Of a stretch of DNA of 64,000 bases, positions 55,184 to 64,000 are shown piece after piece. Source of the stretch: Opitutaceae bacterium. GTDB lineage: Bacteria > Verrucomicrobiota > Verrucomicrobiia > Opitutales > Opitutaceae. The stretch spans positions 89,602-153,601 of the forward strand of contig JADJTK010000015.1 of assembly GCA_016711225.1 (NCBI GenBank), read 5' to 3'. The notes below the pieces were generated by a model. That model did no database searches, was not told where the DNA came from, and saw nothing but the letters and a program-made list of their open reading frames with translations. Each line of letters begins with the position of its first letter. Position 1 is the stretch's first letter. A program made the translations under genes and the position numbers.

Positions 55184-56372
55184 CGGTGGCCCGGGGACGT
55201 CTCTTGGTCGACCGCACACCAACAGGATCCGCAGACGTTAGGCGCACGACAAGCCGCGCTTCGACCAAATCCCGCAATTCTGCTACGGAGTACAGCCGAC
55301 GGAGCCCGTCCTGCGGGAAATACATATCCAACACTGCTGGCTCTGCACCGAAGTGACAGCCCTCAAAGCATTCCGCCTTGTTATATTTTTCAAAGAGGGG
55401 ATGCTCGGGACCGACCAACACGGCGTTACTTGTACAGAATGACTTGGCCATCAAAGGCAGGTTGGGGCCACTGAACCACCGACTTCCGCCTTGAAGATCG
55501 AATACGATAGGCGCGAACTTCATGTCCCGCAATTCGCTAATCAGTCCGCTGGCATCCCGGTGCAACTCTCCGCCCAGACACTGGGCCAGCACCACTCCGT
55601 CGGGCTTCAGGACGCGCCGGAATAGGGCTAGATAGTCGCGGAGCGCATATTGGGAAAACTCCCGGAGGTTCGCATTCGACATTACCACATCGACCGATCC
55701 GGGCTGTTTCATCAGTTCACCGACTCGCCACCACGGATAGTGAACACAACGGGGCGGTCGTCGCGGCATATCGACATAGCACGGAAGCTCCAACAGAGGG
55801 TTCTCGACCAGATGAAAATCCGCTGCTGTCGCCAAATTTTGAGGTAGGGCCTTCTCCTCTACTTCGTAGGGGAAGGCCAAATCATTGGCCATCCCCTGGA
55901 GCAGATAGAGGCCTTGACAGGCCTCAACCTGGGAGTACCGCTCCAAGGCCGGAAGGCGTTTCATGAATAACGAAATGAGACCGGTTCCCGGGCCCACCTC
56001 CAGTACGGTTTTGACCTCGGGGGCCCAGCCCAGAAGTTTCTTATAGGCCGAAAAGGCGGCCATCACGCTGGAGACCGGCAACCGCGGCTGGCGATCAGGC
56101 CATACGCGCCGCTGGAGCAAGACACTATCGCACAGTGCATCCACGACTGCTTCCAGATCATCGGCACCGAGACCGCCCCATTCCCTCATGTAGAAATCGA
56201 AGCGATGCTCATGAAATGTATCGAAAATCGGGGCAAGTTCCCGGTTCGACAAAGGATTCTTGGCGAAATAGTCGTTGTCGAAGTCTACCCGATGTACCTG
56301 AGCAAGATGCCAGTTGGGGAGACACTGCCTGGCGAGGTTTTCGCTAAGCCTATACGTTGGTCCGTCAATCAT
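55092..56372 (-). CDS. Putative sugar O-methyltransferase
   Basis: The 426-residue protein has the SAM-binding motif VLEVGPGTGLISLFMKRLPA near residue 125 and VDVVMSNANLREFSQYALRD as the post-I region, as in the putative sugar O-methyltransferase group. FHEHRFDFYMREWGGLG is a family-like N-terminal stretch. The C-terminal ~40 residues (after about ADPVGVRSTKRR) look non-native and overlap the GAG gene, so an indel near 55190 probably fused the true protein with GAG domain C. Confidence 0.72.
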   Translation of the reverse strand: MIDGPTYRLSENLARQCLPNWHLAQVHRVDFDNDYFAKNPLSNRELAPIFDTFHEHRFDFYMREWGGLGADDLEAVVDALCDSVLLQRRVWPDRQPRLPVSSVMAAFSAYKKLLGWAPEVKTVLEVGPGTGLISLFMKRLPALERYSQVEACQGLYLLQGMANDLAFPYEVEEKALPQNLATAADFHLVENPLLELPCYVDMPRRPPRCVHYPWWRVGELMKQPGSVDVVMSNANLREFSQYALRDYLALFRRVLKPDGVVLAQCLGGELHRDASGLISELRDMKFAPIVFDLQGGSRWFSGPNLPLMAKSFCTSNAVLVGPEHPLFEKYNKAECFEGCHFGAEPAVLDMYFPQDGLRRLYSVAELRDLVEARLVVRLTSADPVGVRSTKRRPRATDDQPLFTSSFDPRFGWSAGFSRAPRFCLGG

Positions 56373-56531
56373 GAGGATAGCTTCCTTCTAGGTCGTCGTT
56401 TAGGGGTTTGGGAAAGGTTGTAATGAGGCGGGACAATTCCGGAGCCGCAGAGTTGATTTGCCTGTGCGAAGCCTGGCAATGTTCGTGCAGTGGGCTCTAG
56501 TCGCTGGCCCTATAGCAATTAGCACATTCGG

Positions 56532-58160
56532 TCAGACGCCGCCAGATTCCGGCCTCTCCTCAAGGAGTTTTCCGACCATCGCAGTTATTCTCGAAGCCTC
56601 TGAGGCGATCTGTTCGGCGGTCATCGGGAACCCGAGTGTCGTCCCGTGGGAATGGGCCTCCGGGACATTGCACCCGGCGCAGAGTGGCAGCTCGTGTCGG
56701 CGATCCTTCAGCCGCTCCCGATGCCAGCATACGGACTCCGAATTGAAAATCTCCAACAAGGACGTCCGGTGCACATTGCCAAAGTCGACCTGCGCCTCTG
56801 TGTCTACAACACACATACTAACGGTACCATCTTGGAGAATATGCATGTACGAGTCCAACATCGAGCAGGGCAAAAGCCCGCTCTTCAGCGTGGAAAAGTT
56901 CTGCCCATAGGTATGGAGCATTGAAATGATCAAGGCATCGTGTTTTTCGCGCAGATGGCCTTGGAAAAAAGCGATATATTCCCCCAATCGGGCGACCGTG
57001 GCCGGATGGGCGACGACAGTCAAACGTACAACGCAGGATGGATTGATGGTGTTTCGCAGTTTCAGGAATCCTAGAATGTTCTCCAGCACCCGATCGAAAC
57101 TGAGCCCGACTCGTATACGTTCGTAGACTTCCCGATCCAGGCATTCCAGGGAAATGTCGAGAATGTCGAGCCCAGCCTCCAATAAACCAGTGCTGGCTTT
57201 TCCGTCGAGCAACGACCCATTGGTGGAGATTCGGACACAGGGCGTCTTTCCCGCCTTCAGCCGCCGAATTCGTTGGGCAAGGTGGGCGTCGAGAAGGGGT
57301 TCCCCCAATCCATAGAGCGACACAGAAGGAGGAACGGGCCAAAGCTGAGTTTCGTTGATGATCCGATCCAAAGTCTCATCCGCCATGGTTTCGGTCGGTC
57401 GCTTGGTGATCGTGATCGGGCACATGACACAGCGGGAATTGCAGCCACGGAAAGTCTCGATTCCGAGCCATGAGGGAAATAGAACAGGACGACTCTCGCC
57501 GAAAGCACACCCCATTCTCGGCCAACTATTGGCGACAGCCGTAACACACGCCTCGCGATCACCCGCGTTGTGAAGCCCAGCAATGATCTGTCGGACGTCG
57601 CTCGTGCGAGCATCCGCCGCCAAGGCTGCCACAAGGAACGTGCGAGAACTCGGCCATCGGGTGAGCCCCAATACGGCGGACTCGGCAGCCTCCATCGACA
57701 ACGCAGGAAAGGTGAGGGAGGGGGGGATCGATGCGCCAGAAGCTTTGGCAGCGGAACGCGCCAGCAACCAGGCTTGCCCTCGAACGATCAAGTTCGTGCC
57801 CGCCACCTGACCGCGCAGTTCAACCATATGAACCAGCGTGCCAACTAAAGCCGGATGGGAACCCGCGAGCCGTCCGAAGCGGGCACAGATCGACTCGTCC
57901 GCTATTACAAGGGAAAAGCCTTCTACCAGCCGAGCCAATGCCGCAGCCTCGGGGAGTTCCGGTACCGATCCATTGCCAAACACTCCACCAAGCCAAGCAG
58001 ACCGGCTCCGGTCCAGGCGCAACCGGTCGAATGCCATCGAAGTGCGCACGCTGCTGCAATAGTCGCTCCAGCGCTCCACGCCGACGGACGGCAACGGCTG
58101 TGCCGCCGCGAACAAGTTACCAATTGAGAGCGCTTCATTCACACTAGTTTCTGTAACCAT
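56532..58160 (-). CDS. Radical SAM/SPASM protein with long N-terminal extension
   Basis: The 542-residue protein has the radical SAM cluster motif CNSRCVMC (C240, C244, C247), SLYGLGEPLLDAHLAQRIRR and a SPASM part with LLPCSMLDSYMHI, SMCVVDTEAQVDFGNVH and LCAGCNVPE. The first ~225 residues form an alanine-rich helical domain (LPEAAALARLVEGFSLVIAD) that I cannot assign. It may bind a carrier or substrate. The gene is intact despite damaged neighbours. Its relation to the SPASM protein at 50796 suggests two steps in one glycan pathway. Confidence 0.83.
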   Translation of the reverse strand: MVTETSVNEALSIGNLFAAAQPLPSVGVERWSDYCSSVRTSMAFDRLRLDRSRSAWLGGVFGNGSVPELPEAAALARLVEGFSLVIADESICARFGRLAGSHPALVGTLVHMVELRGQVAGTNLIVRGQAWLLARSAAKASGASIPPSLTFPALSMEAAESAVLGLTRWPSSRTFLVAALAADARTSDVRQIIAGLHNAGDREACVTAVANSWPRMGCAFGESRPVLFPSWLGIETFRGCNSRCVMCPITITKRPTETMADETLDRIINETQLWPVPPSVSLYGLGEPLLDAHLAQRIRRLKAGKTPCVRISTNGSLLDGKASTGLLEAGLDILDISLECLDREVYERIRVGLSFDRVLENILGFLKLRNTINPSCVVRLTVVAHPATVARLGEYIAFFQGHLREKHDALIISMLHTYGQNFSTLKSGLLPCSMLDSYMHILQDGTVSMCVVDTEAQVDFGNVHRTSLLEIFNSESVCWHRERLKDRRHELPLCAGCNVPEAHSHGTTLGFPMTAEQIASEASRITAMVGKLLEERPESGGV

Positions 58161-58407
58161 ATTTTTAGGAAGCCGATGCTACGTTTTTGACGGGGCTGAG
58201 TCAGAACTTGGTACTTCTATCCTTCGAAAAGCGGGCCGAGAGAAGATGCCCCGCCCTCACCGATTCCATTGCAGGAGGTGCGGGATTCGTCGGCGCCTAT
58301 CCAAGCAGGCGCGGTGCCGGAGTTCTTAGACGTTATCGTACAAATAGTTACATTTTCCCTCCAAGCGCTCGTCGGTCGGAATCCTCGAGGCGGCGAATCT
58401 TACCTAT

Positions 58408-59017
58408 TCATACGGCACGATCTGCCGCGCTCTGTCCGGATGCATTTCCCCAAACAGCCGAAGGCGTCGGTCCCAACCTCGTTCGCGTCCTATCCCAGAA
58501 TGTCATGACCCATGCAGCTGGAAACCGCGCAGCGACGGTGGCAAGCATCGACTCCTCATAGGATTTCGAGGAAATCACGACCAAGTCCACCTCGCGCGGA
58601 TCGGCCGCGCTGATCGACTTCAGCGGCAAACCGCAAAACTCCGCCGCGCTTGGATTGGACGAGACAACAATTCCCTCTGGTAGAGGCAGTCCACGAGGCT
58701 TCCATTGCTCCAGCAACACCTTGGTATGAAGTCCCGCGCCAAAGATCCAAATGCGCAATCGGCAGACCCTGGGAATTCAAGCTCCGCAGGGCCAGTTCAT
58801 GTTCCTGCAACACCGAACGAATCACCGCCGTAATGCCGTTGTCTGGTTCACGCGCTCGGGTACTCCCCTGCAAGCTCGCCCGCAAACGTTCGTCCGCAGC
58901 GAGCACTTTCTCGCCGGCCAGGCCGAAGAAACCGACTGCTCCGGAATCGCGAAACGAGGACACCACGTCGGGAAAATCATGAACGAGGTCACTTAGGATC
59001 GTTTTTACCGTGGCCAT
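58408..59017 (-). CDS. GAG-domain protein D, probable C-terminal part of the GT2 protein (one frame break)
   Basis: From ATG 59017 the frame reads MATVKTILSDLVHDFPDVVS and a helical region, then breaks near 58755. The GAG core LRIWIFGAGLHTKVLLEQWK and LVVISSKSYEESMLATVAAR follows in the next frame to 58408. The gene starts 2 bp after the GT2 stop, and one missing base there would join GT2 and GAG into a single ~430-residue protein. The helical middle resembles the C-terminal linker of GT2 proteins. Confidence 0.62.
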
Positions 59018-59019
59018 CT

Positions 59020-59700
59020 TCAGGGCCTCGTCGAGCCGCCCTTATTGCCAAATGAGTCGGAGAGAAGTCGGCAGCCCATCATCGGAATCGGGCTGTAACA
59101 CACGCCCTTCCGGAAGGCCCAAGCCATGTTGGGCAGCCAATCATTGTACCAGCGGTGCGACTCCCGATAATAGCCAACCTCCACCAGCAATTCCCTCCGG
59201 ATCAGTACGGGTGTGGCCGTGAAGAGGAGTGCTCCCAGTCGATCGATGAGTACCTCCGGCGAATAGTATCCCGGCGTAGGTCCAATACCCAGCGTTTCCA
59301 CCTGACGCACCGTCGGATCCTCCCTGAAATAGGCAATATCACCGCAGAAAAACGCGGCCTGAGGATACTCTTCGAGCAGAGCGACCGCGGTCTGGAAGTA
59401 TCCCGGCAGATTAATATCGTCAGCGCTGCGCATGACAACATAGTCACCGCTCGCGACGGCGAACCCACGGTTTACACTCCGGATCGGTCCTTGGTTCACT
59501 TGATTCCGGATTAGCCGAATATTTCTATGCCGACGAACGTATTCATCCACGATCTCAACGCTATTGTCCGTCGAGGCGTCGTCGATGACTATCAGCTCCC
59601 AGTCCTGAAACGACTGCTCAAGACAGGAATCAATCATCGCCGGAAGAAATCTACCGTGGTTGAAATTCGGCGCAATGATGCTGATCCGAGGCGAATTCAT
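59020..59700 (-). CDS. Family 2 glycosyltransferase
   Basis: The 226-residue GT-A-fold enzyme has ISIIAPNFNHGRFLPAMIDS, WELIVIDDASTDNSVEIVDE and the metal motif region VVMRSADDINLPGYF. It would transfer a sugar from a nucleotide donor to a growing glycan on the cytoplasmic face. At 226 residues it is shorter than usual (about 280-330), consistent with a lost join to the GAG gene downstream. Confidence 0.85.
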   Translation of the reverse strand: MNSPRISIIAPNFNHGRFLPAMIDSCLEQSFQDWELIVIDDASTDNSVEIVDEYVRRHRNIRLIRNQVNQGPIRSVNRGFAVASGDYVVMRSADDINLPGYFQTAVALLEEYPQAAFFCGDIAYFREDPTVRQVETLGIGPTPGYYSPEVLIDRLGALLFTATPVLIRRELLVEVGYYRESHRWYNDWLPNMAWAFRKGVCYSPIPMMGCRLLSDSFGNKGGSTRP

Positions 59701-59709
59701 CGATCTCAG

Positions 59710-60095
59710 TTAGCGGGCCGGCAACGGCAGAGTGGTCAACCGATCTTCCCAAATGCTCAAGAGCGGGGTCAAGGGGAAGTACTGCGCACAAGCGCCGGCC
59801 ATTTCCCTTTCGTAGCTGGCCGACGACAGTATGATGAGGTCGAACTCTTGGGCGCAACAGGTGGCTGCTCGTCGGACCGCAATTCCGTGGCAAGTCGCTA
59901 CCGCAGGCTCTTGGGTTACGAGAATCGCCTTCACGGGAGATCCGCCCAGTCGTTGCCAGATACCGAGCAATAACTCGGTGTGTCCCCGGCTCCATAGATA
60001 GCGACCCCGTTGGTCGCCCGCAGGTGCAACCAGCAACAACTTTCAAAAACTTCCTGGAGTCGCCGGAGAACTGTCTGGCGAATCATTGACTCCAT
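59710..60095 (-). CDS. GAG-domain protein E (one frame break)
   Basis: MESMIRQTVLRRLQEVFESC at 60095 leads to GVAIYGAG, then across a break near 59990 to GHTELLLGIWQRLGGSPVKA and DLIILSSASYEREMAGACAQ, stop at 59710. The GAGxHT and SSxSYExEM signatures match the other copies. The frame upstream of 60095 is also open, so it may be the C-terminal part of a larger protein starting near 61243. It ends 9 bp before the GT2 gene. Confidence 0.6.
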
Positions 60096-61243
60096 TGACC
60101 AACCGATCGACTTGCAGAACCAGTCGAACGTCAATACGCCAATCTGCTGATCGAGTTGCGCGAGAGCGGAAGGTGTCGCCTTCAGCTCTTTCCGAGGGGA
60201 ACGTCGGGGCAACACAACTGGGATCTGCGAGATGCCGGGCAAATGTGCGCGCATTCTTGGGGAATCCAGACCGGAACAGAGGGCCCGAACGCGCAACATC
60301 AATAATTGGCTCAAGAACGCAGGCTCACCAACCTTCTCGTCAGGCAATGGCTCCAATGTCTGTGGCCGCGAAAGAAAGAGATCAGAGCCCAGGAAGAACC
60401 CGACTGTTTTCGCCCGGCGGCAGATCCGCTGGCATATAGCGTCACAGAAACCCGAAAGCATGTCGGCGGCAATCCACCTCAACTGAGCCCCAGTTCGTCC
60501 CCCGAACCCCGGATCACTGCGATCGCGTCGTTGCGAGAATGCAAATCCCCGGTTTCGACCGGTTGTGCAGGGGATCGAATCGAACACTGCTTGTGGACTC
60601 TTAATCATACGCTCAAGCGCGCTTGTTGTCACATAGTCCTTCTGGGCGAAATAGAACGCGGCAAAATACGGCGTTTTCAGGATCACATGGTCAGCCGACA
60701 ACTGAAAACCGAACACGCCATTCCCACAAAACACAGATGTCTCTGGAGTTCGCCTGTAATCGACGCTCCGCCAAAAACGCGGCGATAGGATCAATTCCAC
60801 GGTCGGACCGGGGGGCAAACTACTATGGGCAATCCGAACGATCTTTCTCCGCGGTCAACCCGCCCTTCGAGATGACGAAAAACCGCATCCGAAAATGCCC
60901 AATATGGCCTGATCATCGCCACCGAAAATCCAGCACGGCAAAGCGCACCGACCCACCGCGCATAAACGTGACTTTCCCGAAATATGCGCCCAGGTACCGC
61001 ATTCCGCCGGCGAGAGGCGAACTCCCAAACATCCGAAATCTCGATGCCAATGTCCTGCGCCTCCGACTTCAATTCCGCAAAAGACTCTTCCGACGGAGCA
61101 TCGACAAACCACCGAAACCCCTCCCGCTGTTTCAACGTTCCAAAAAGGCTATCCTGGGAAAGAGTTCTGAGCAGAACGCGCAAGAACCACGCTTGGTCAG
61201 CGCGATTCTCCAGAACTGTCAAAAACGCCAATGAATTAGGCAT
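60096..61243 (-). CDS. Unknown protein, possible glycosyltransferase-like N-terminal part of GAG protein E
   Basis: The first frame (61243 to 60791) reads MPNSLAFLTVLENRADQAWF and EGFRWFVDAPSEESFAELKS. Near 60800 it shifts to another frame (LILSPRFWRSVDYRRTPET, FAAFYFAQKDYVTTSALERM, FFLGSDLFLSRPQTLEPLP), which stays open into GAG copy E. Composition is protein-like but I do not recognise a family. Two genes, or one ~500-residue protein ending in a GAG domain, are both possible. The first codons overlap the end of the next upstream gene by 8 nt. Confidence 0.42.
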
Positions 61244-62398
61244 CGATTTGGACGTTGAGATGGGGCAACTCCAACGAAAACCGCGGACGCACCTCCGTTT
61301 GCAATAGAGGGAAATATGCTACGAGGCTGTCGCAGAGCGCCGAAAACTCCAAAGCCCGCTGAGCGGGAAACTGATGTCGACCAGACTCGGTCCGAAAAAC
61401 GTAAAGCGGCTGGAAGCAAAGGATCTTCTTCAAGGGGACATATTTGGCCGCCCATTTCGCCACGTGGAGAAACTTCTCGGTGTCACTTCGAGGAAATGTA
61501 AGCGAATCAAGCGGGGCATTCGGGTCATCACCAACGAGCGTCAGCCGAGTCGCCCATGGCTCGTCGGTAGCCGTAAGTGAGGCGAAATAGGAGTTTTCCC
61601 CCTTCAAGACCTCAATCGTATCGCCCGCCCCCCGCTCAAGCATCCGCGCCATGATATCACTATCATAGTCGGTATCGACGTTCTTTTTGATTGGCCCCCG
61701 ACCTTCCGAAAGCGCGACATAGATCGGATGCATGTCAAAGAAGCGCGCCACAGTCACGTTCCGATCAAGCCGGCAGAGCAATCCGGAGGGCCAGTATGAA
61801 AGCGTCTCGGAATCCCAATATTGTCGCCGCACAAATTCATGCAAGTTGGCGATGGTCAGCGCTTCAAAGGCCTGTTTGGAGACTCTGGAAATCGGCCGCC
61901 CCTGCTCCGGGAACATGGCATCCATTTTGGCAGCATCGACCCGAACCCCGGCGCTGAAAATCAACCTTTTCCCTTTTCGGGCCTGGGCAACAATCTTCCC
62001 AAAATAACCATCGGGATAGAAACTGTCCGGGTGCAAGAAAAAGAGATCTCGCCCCTCCTCGGCGGATATCTTGATCAGCGAGTTCATCATCGCTGTCCAA
62101 ATATCATACTTCTCCCATCCGTCGACTCCCCGCCCCTGGCTCCGGGAAAACCCGCAACTCAACATTGAAATCCCGCCGTGCGCGCTGGAAAAGGGGATCA
62201 GACTCCAAATGCTTCCGACCGGCCTCCGTCGTAGCGATCTTCACGGCAACGTCGTGTTGCCTGGCCAACCGGGGAAGATTGGCAGGAAGAGCAACGAGCC
62301 CAAGCTGTAGTGTAGGAATACCTAGTATACCAGTCACCCCAGAACCCAAAGAGCAGGGCGTATTTGCCCTTCTCTGCCTTGGTGTTGCGCTTTGTCAT
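61236..62398 (-). CDS. Putative glycosyltransferase of unknown family (two frame breaks near 5' end)
   Basis: The long open part (62165 to 61236) reads WTAMMNSLIKISAEEGRDLF, FLHPDSFYPDGYFGKIVAQA and IMARMLERGAGDTIEVLKGE. Upstream fragments in other frames supply MTKRNTKAEKGKYALLFGFW at 62398 and LQLGLVALPANLPRLARQHD. Joining them across breaks near 62308 and 62130 gives about 385 residues. The layout of an early donor-type region and a HPDSFY aspartate suggests a GT-A-like transferase, but this is inference. It follows the mutase gene by 31 bp. Confidence 0.55.
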
Positions 62399-62429
62399 GG
62401 CGATCGATCAGCCCACAGCCGGCACCTCG

Positions 62430-63532
62430 CTAGAGCTTCTTCTCCAGTTCGAATCGCTGTTCGATAATGTTCCCAACGTCAAGATACCGGTAGGACGCCG
62501 CCCGCCAATGTTGAAAACCCAGGGGGCATCGCGTCGTGGTACCGTTGAGCCAGCGCATAGTCCTTCTTCGTCGTGAACGGATAAAGCTTGTTGCTCTGAC
62601 TGGGAATCTCAGCACCACGAGCGTGGTCTTGGACTTGTTGCGATAGAGCTTTTTGTATTCGACGAGCCGGGTGAACGGTTCCTGGTTGGCGTAGTAGAGA
62701 AAAATAGACGTTCTCCGGGAAGCAGTGCTCCATCGGGAAGACAATCTTGAAGAAGTCGCGCCCCCATCCACCGCAGCGGACCGAATGCATTCTTCATCAC
62801 GATCTCCGGGGAAAGCGTGTTGATGATGATGTCGTCGTGCGCCACTCCCCGTTGAACTCGACACGCCGATTGGCGAGATCAAAGTCCGTGATTGTGGTGT
62901 TCAACAGGACCGCGCAATTCTGCGTCGCGACGCCGAAGAAATCATCGTAGCCGTTGGGGGCCTCGGGAAACGCCGAAATCGCCTCGTTCCAACAGGCTTT
63001 GCCCGGGCCTTTCCCTGAGGGCAACGCCCTTGGTTATAATTGAAAACGTCAACTCCGTATTGGAGTCGATCTGCCACATCTTCTTCGAATAGGATTCAAC
63101 CAATTTGCTGTAAAGCGTCGGCCCCACGGAGGTGGTCCAGAACTCCTCGAGATTGGCCGCACTGGGATTCTCCGCCCGGCACTCCTTGAGTTCGCGATTG
63201 ATCTTCTCCGCATCCGGCATCTCGGGGATCTCGTCGCGGTGAATCGGAAAATGATAGAAGGACTGGTCCCGTTCGACGTAGGTGAGAAACTCGTGCTCGG
63301 GAATCCGCCGCATCGGCAGATAACGATTGAGAAACTGCCAAACATCCTCGCGTTTGGTCAGGAAATGGCGGGGACCGTAGGTGTAAGGATGGCCGCCATA
63401 GTAGAACGTCTTGCACCCCCCGCCCAAGAACGAGGTCTTCTCGATCAGGGTGACATCAAAACGTTTCTCCACAAGGAGTTGGGAGGCAAGGCAGCCGCCA
63501 AAGCCGCCGCCGATGACCAGTGCAGTTTTCAT
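62430..63532 (-). CDS. glf: UDP-galactopyranose mutase-like flavoprotein (about six frame breaks)
   Basis: The intact N-terminal part (63532 to 62990) has the FAD motif ALVIGGGFGGCLASQLLVEK and GGGCKTFYYGGHPYTYGPRH, RDQSFYHFPIHRDEIPEM. The C-terminal half is scattered over three frames: GPGKACWNEAISAFPEAPNG, HDDIIINTLSPEIVMKNAFG, LVEYKKLYRNKSKTTLV and SNKLYPFTTKKDYALAQRYH, ending YLDVGNIIEQRFELEKKL. Repaired length is about 365 residues, right for Glf. It would make UDP-galactofuranose (or a related furanose donor) for glycan synthesis. Confidence 0.82.
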
Positions 63533-63559
63533 TGGAAAGGGGAGTTCCGGCCGAGCCGA

Positions 63560-63963
63560 CTACGGGAGCGTCGCCGGCCGGGAGTAGGTGGATTGTTCGT
63601 CGTGTTCGTGAAATTCGATGACCGTGCCATGCGGATCGCTGATCCAGCATTGCAGCGTCTGATCGGAGCGACTGCGTTTGACTTCAGTCTGAATTCCGCG
63701 GGCGCGTAACACTTCGGCGACCCGCTGAATGTTCTCCACCTGAAAGCACAGGTGGCGGAAGAGCCCACCCGCAGCGGGCACCTGGTCGACGTGAAAGAAC
63801 TCCAAATAGGTGCCATTGCCCGCACTGAGAAAGACGCCGTACGTAAAGCCTGCGCCGTTCTTGAACTCGTGGGCAACCGTGCAGCCCAGGACGGAACAAT
63901 AGAACGCCACCGTCGCGGGAATATCGGGTGTGCTGAGGCAAATGTGGAAAGCTGCTTGATCAT
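63560..63963 (-). CDS. VOC/glyoxalase-family protein (one frame break near 63953)
   Basis: The product has a glyoxalase/bleomycin-resistance fold: AFYCSVLGCTVAHEFKNGAG, LEFFHVDQVPAAGGLFRHLC and DPHGTVIEFHEHDEQS with the metal-type His and Glu. The best start is ATG 63963 (MIKQ), after which one base change of frame leads to FHICLSTPDIPATVAFY. Repaired length is about 134 residues. Its role in the locus is unknown; a sugar-nucleotide epimerase or isomerase is one option for VOC proteins in such clusters. Confidence 0.72.
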
Positions 63964-64000
63964 TTCAAGAACCGTTCGGCCCAACGGCGCTGAGGTCAGG

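Noticed and set aside
56373..58560. Plus-strand frames between 56458 and 58561 as genes divergent to the SPASM protein
   Set aside because: They are antisense of the intact 542-residue radical SAM gene or short frames in the 250-bp gap after it, with no protein features.

Overview
The window looks like a GC-rich chromosome segment from a Verrucomicrobiota bacterium, most likely near Opitutaceae. This is inferred from the FtsX-type duplicated permeases, the weak Shine-Dalgarno signals, a small zinc-ribbon protein and the AraC-type regulator. No rRNA or tRNA gene, CRISPR array, transposase, integrase or phage module was seen.

Layout. (1) 0-2.3 kb: the end of thiG, then thiH and thiS, with a REP-like palindrome in each gap. 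(2) 2.3-5.7 kb, minus strand: a secreted metallo-beta-lactamase-fold protein and hemC-hemD. (3) 6.1-14.2 kb: a sulfur and acetate stretch holding free methionine-R-sulfoxide reductase, acetyl-CoA synthetase, a sulfonate-type ABC transporter (SsuA/SsuC/SsuB), a HAD phosphatase, O-acetylhomoserine sulfhydrylase and a CoA-binding protein. (4) 14.2-27.8 kb: a repeat-rich accessory region. It has three copies of a ~330-bp interspersed repeat, many solo ends sharing the motif AGGGACAGGTCTGAAAT, a 143-bp duplication of the start of one gene, HNH, GST-like, Fic and AraC genes, and decayed sugar kinase and GH5 glycosidase genes. (5) 27.8-42.4 kb: an aldehyde dehydrogenase, a TPR protein and two FtsX-like permeases behind a good sigma-54 promoter candidate, a heparinase II/III-type lyase, a small zinc-ribbon protein, a MamK-like bacterial actin and a SIS isomerase. 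(6) 42.5-64 kb: a large surface-glycan locus. Its first half looks like a heptose-type nucleotide-sugar module (SIS isomerase, kinase/nucleotidyltransferase, HAD phosphatase, two epimerases, split transketolase, APH-type kinase, methyltransferase, dehydrogenase). Its second half has two radical SAM/SPASM proteins, methyltransferases, a GT2 glycosyltransferase, unknown transferases and a UDP-galactopyranose mutase.

The most interesting signal is in the second half of the glycan locus. A ~100-residue Rossmann-like domain with the signature [YF]GAGxHTxxLL...SSxxYExEM occurs five times, on both strands. Each copy sits next to, or is apparently fused to, a different glycan-modifying enzyme. I do not recognise it as a named system.

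One caution covers the whole window: many otherwise well-conserved genes are broken by single-base indels, rarely in acs, ssuA, ssuC and one permease, and densely after 42.5 kb. Two large in-gene deletions are also present. The protein sequence on each side of the breaks stays conserved, so sequencing or assembly error is the leading explanation. I give these genes their full intended span and state where the frame breaks.
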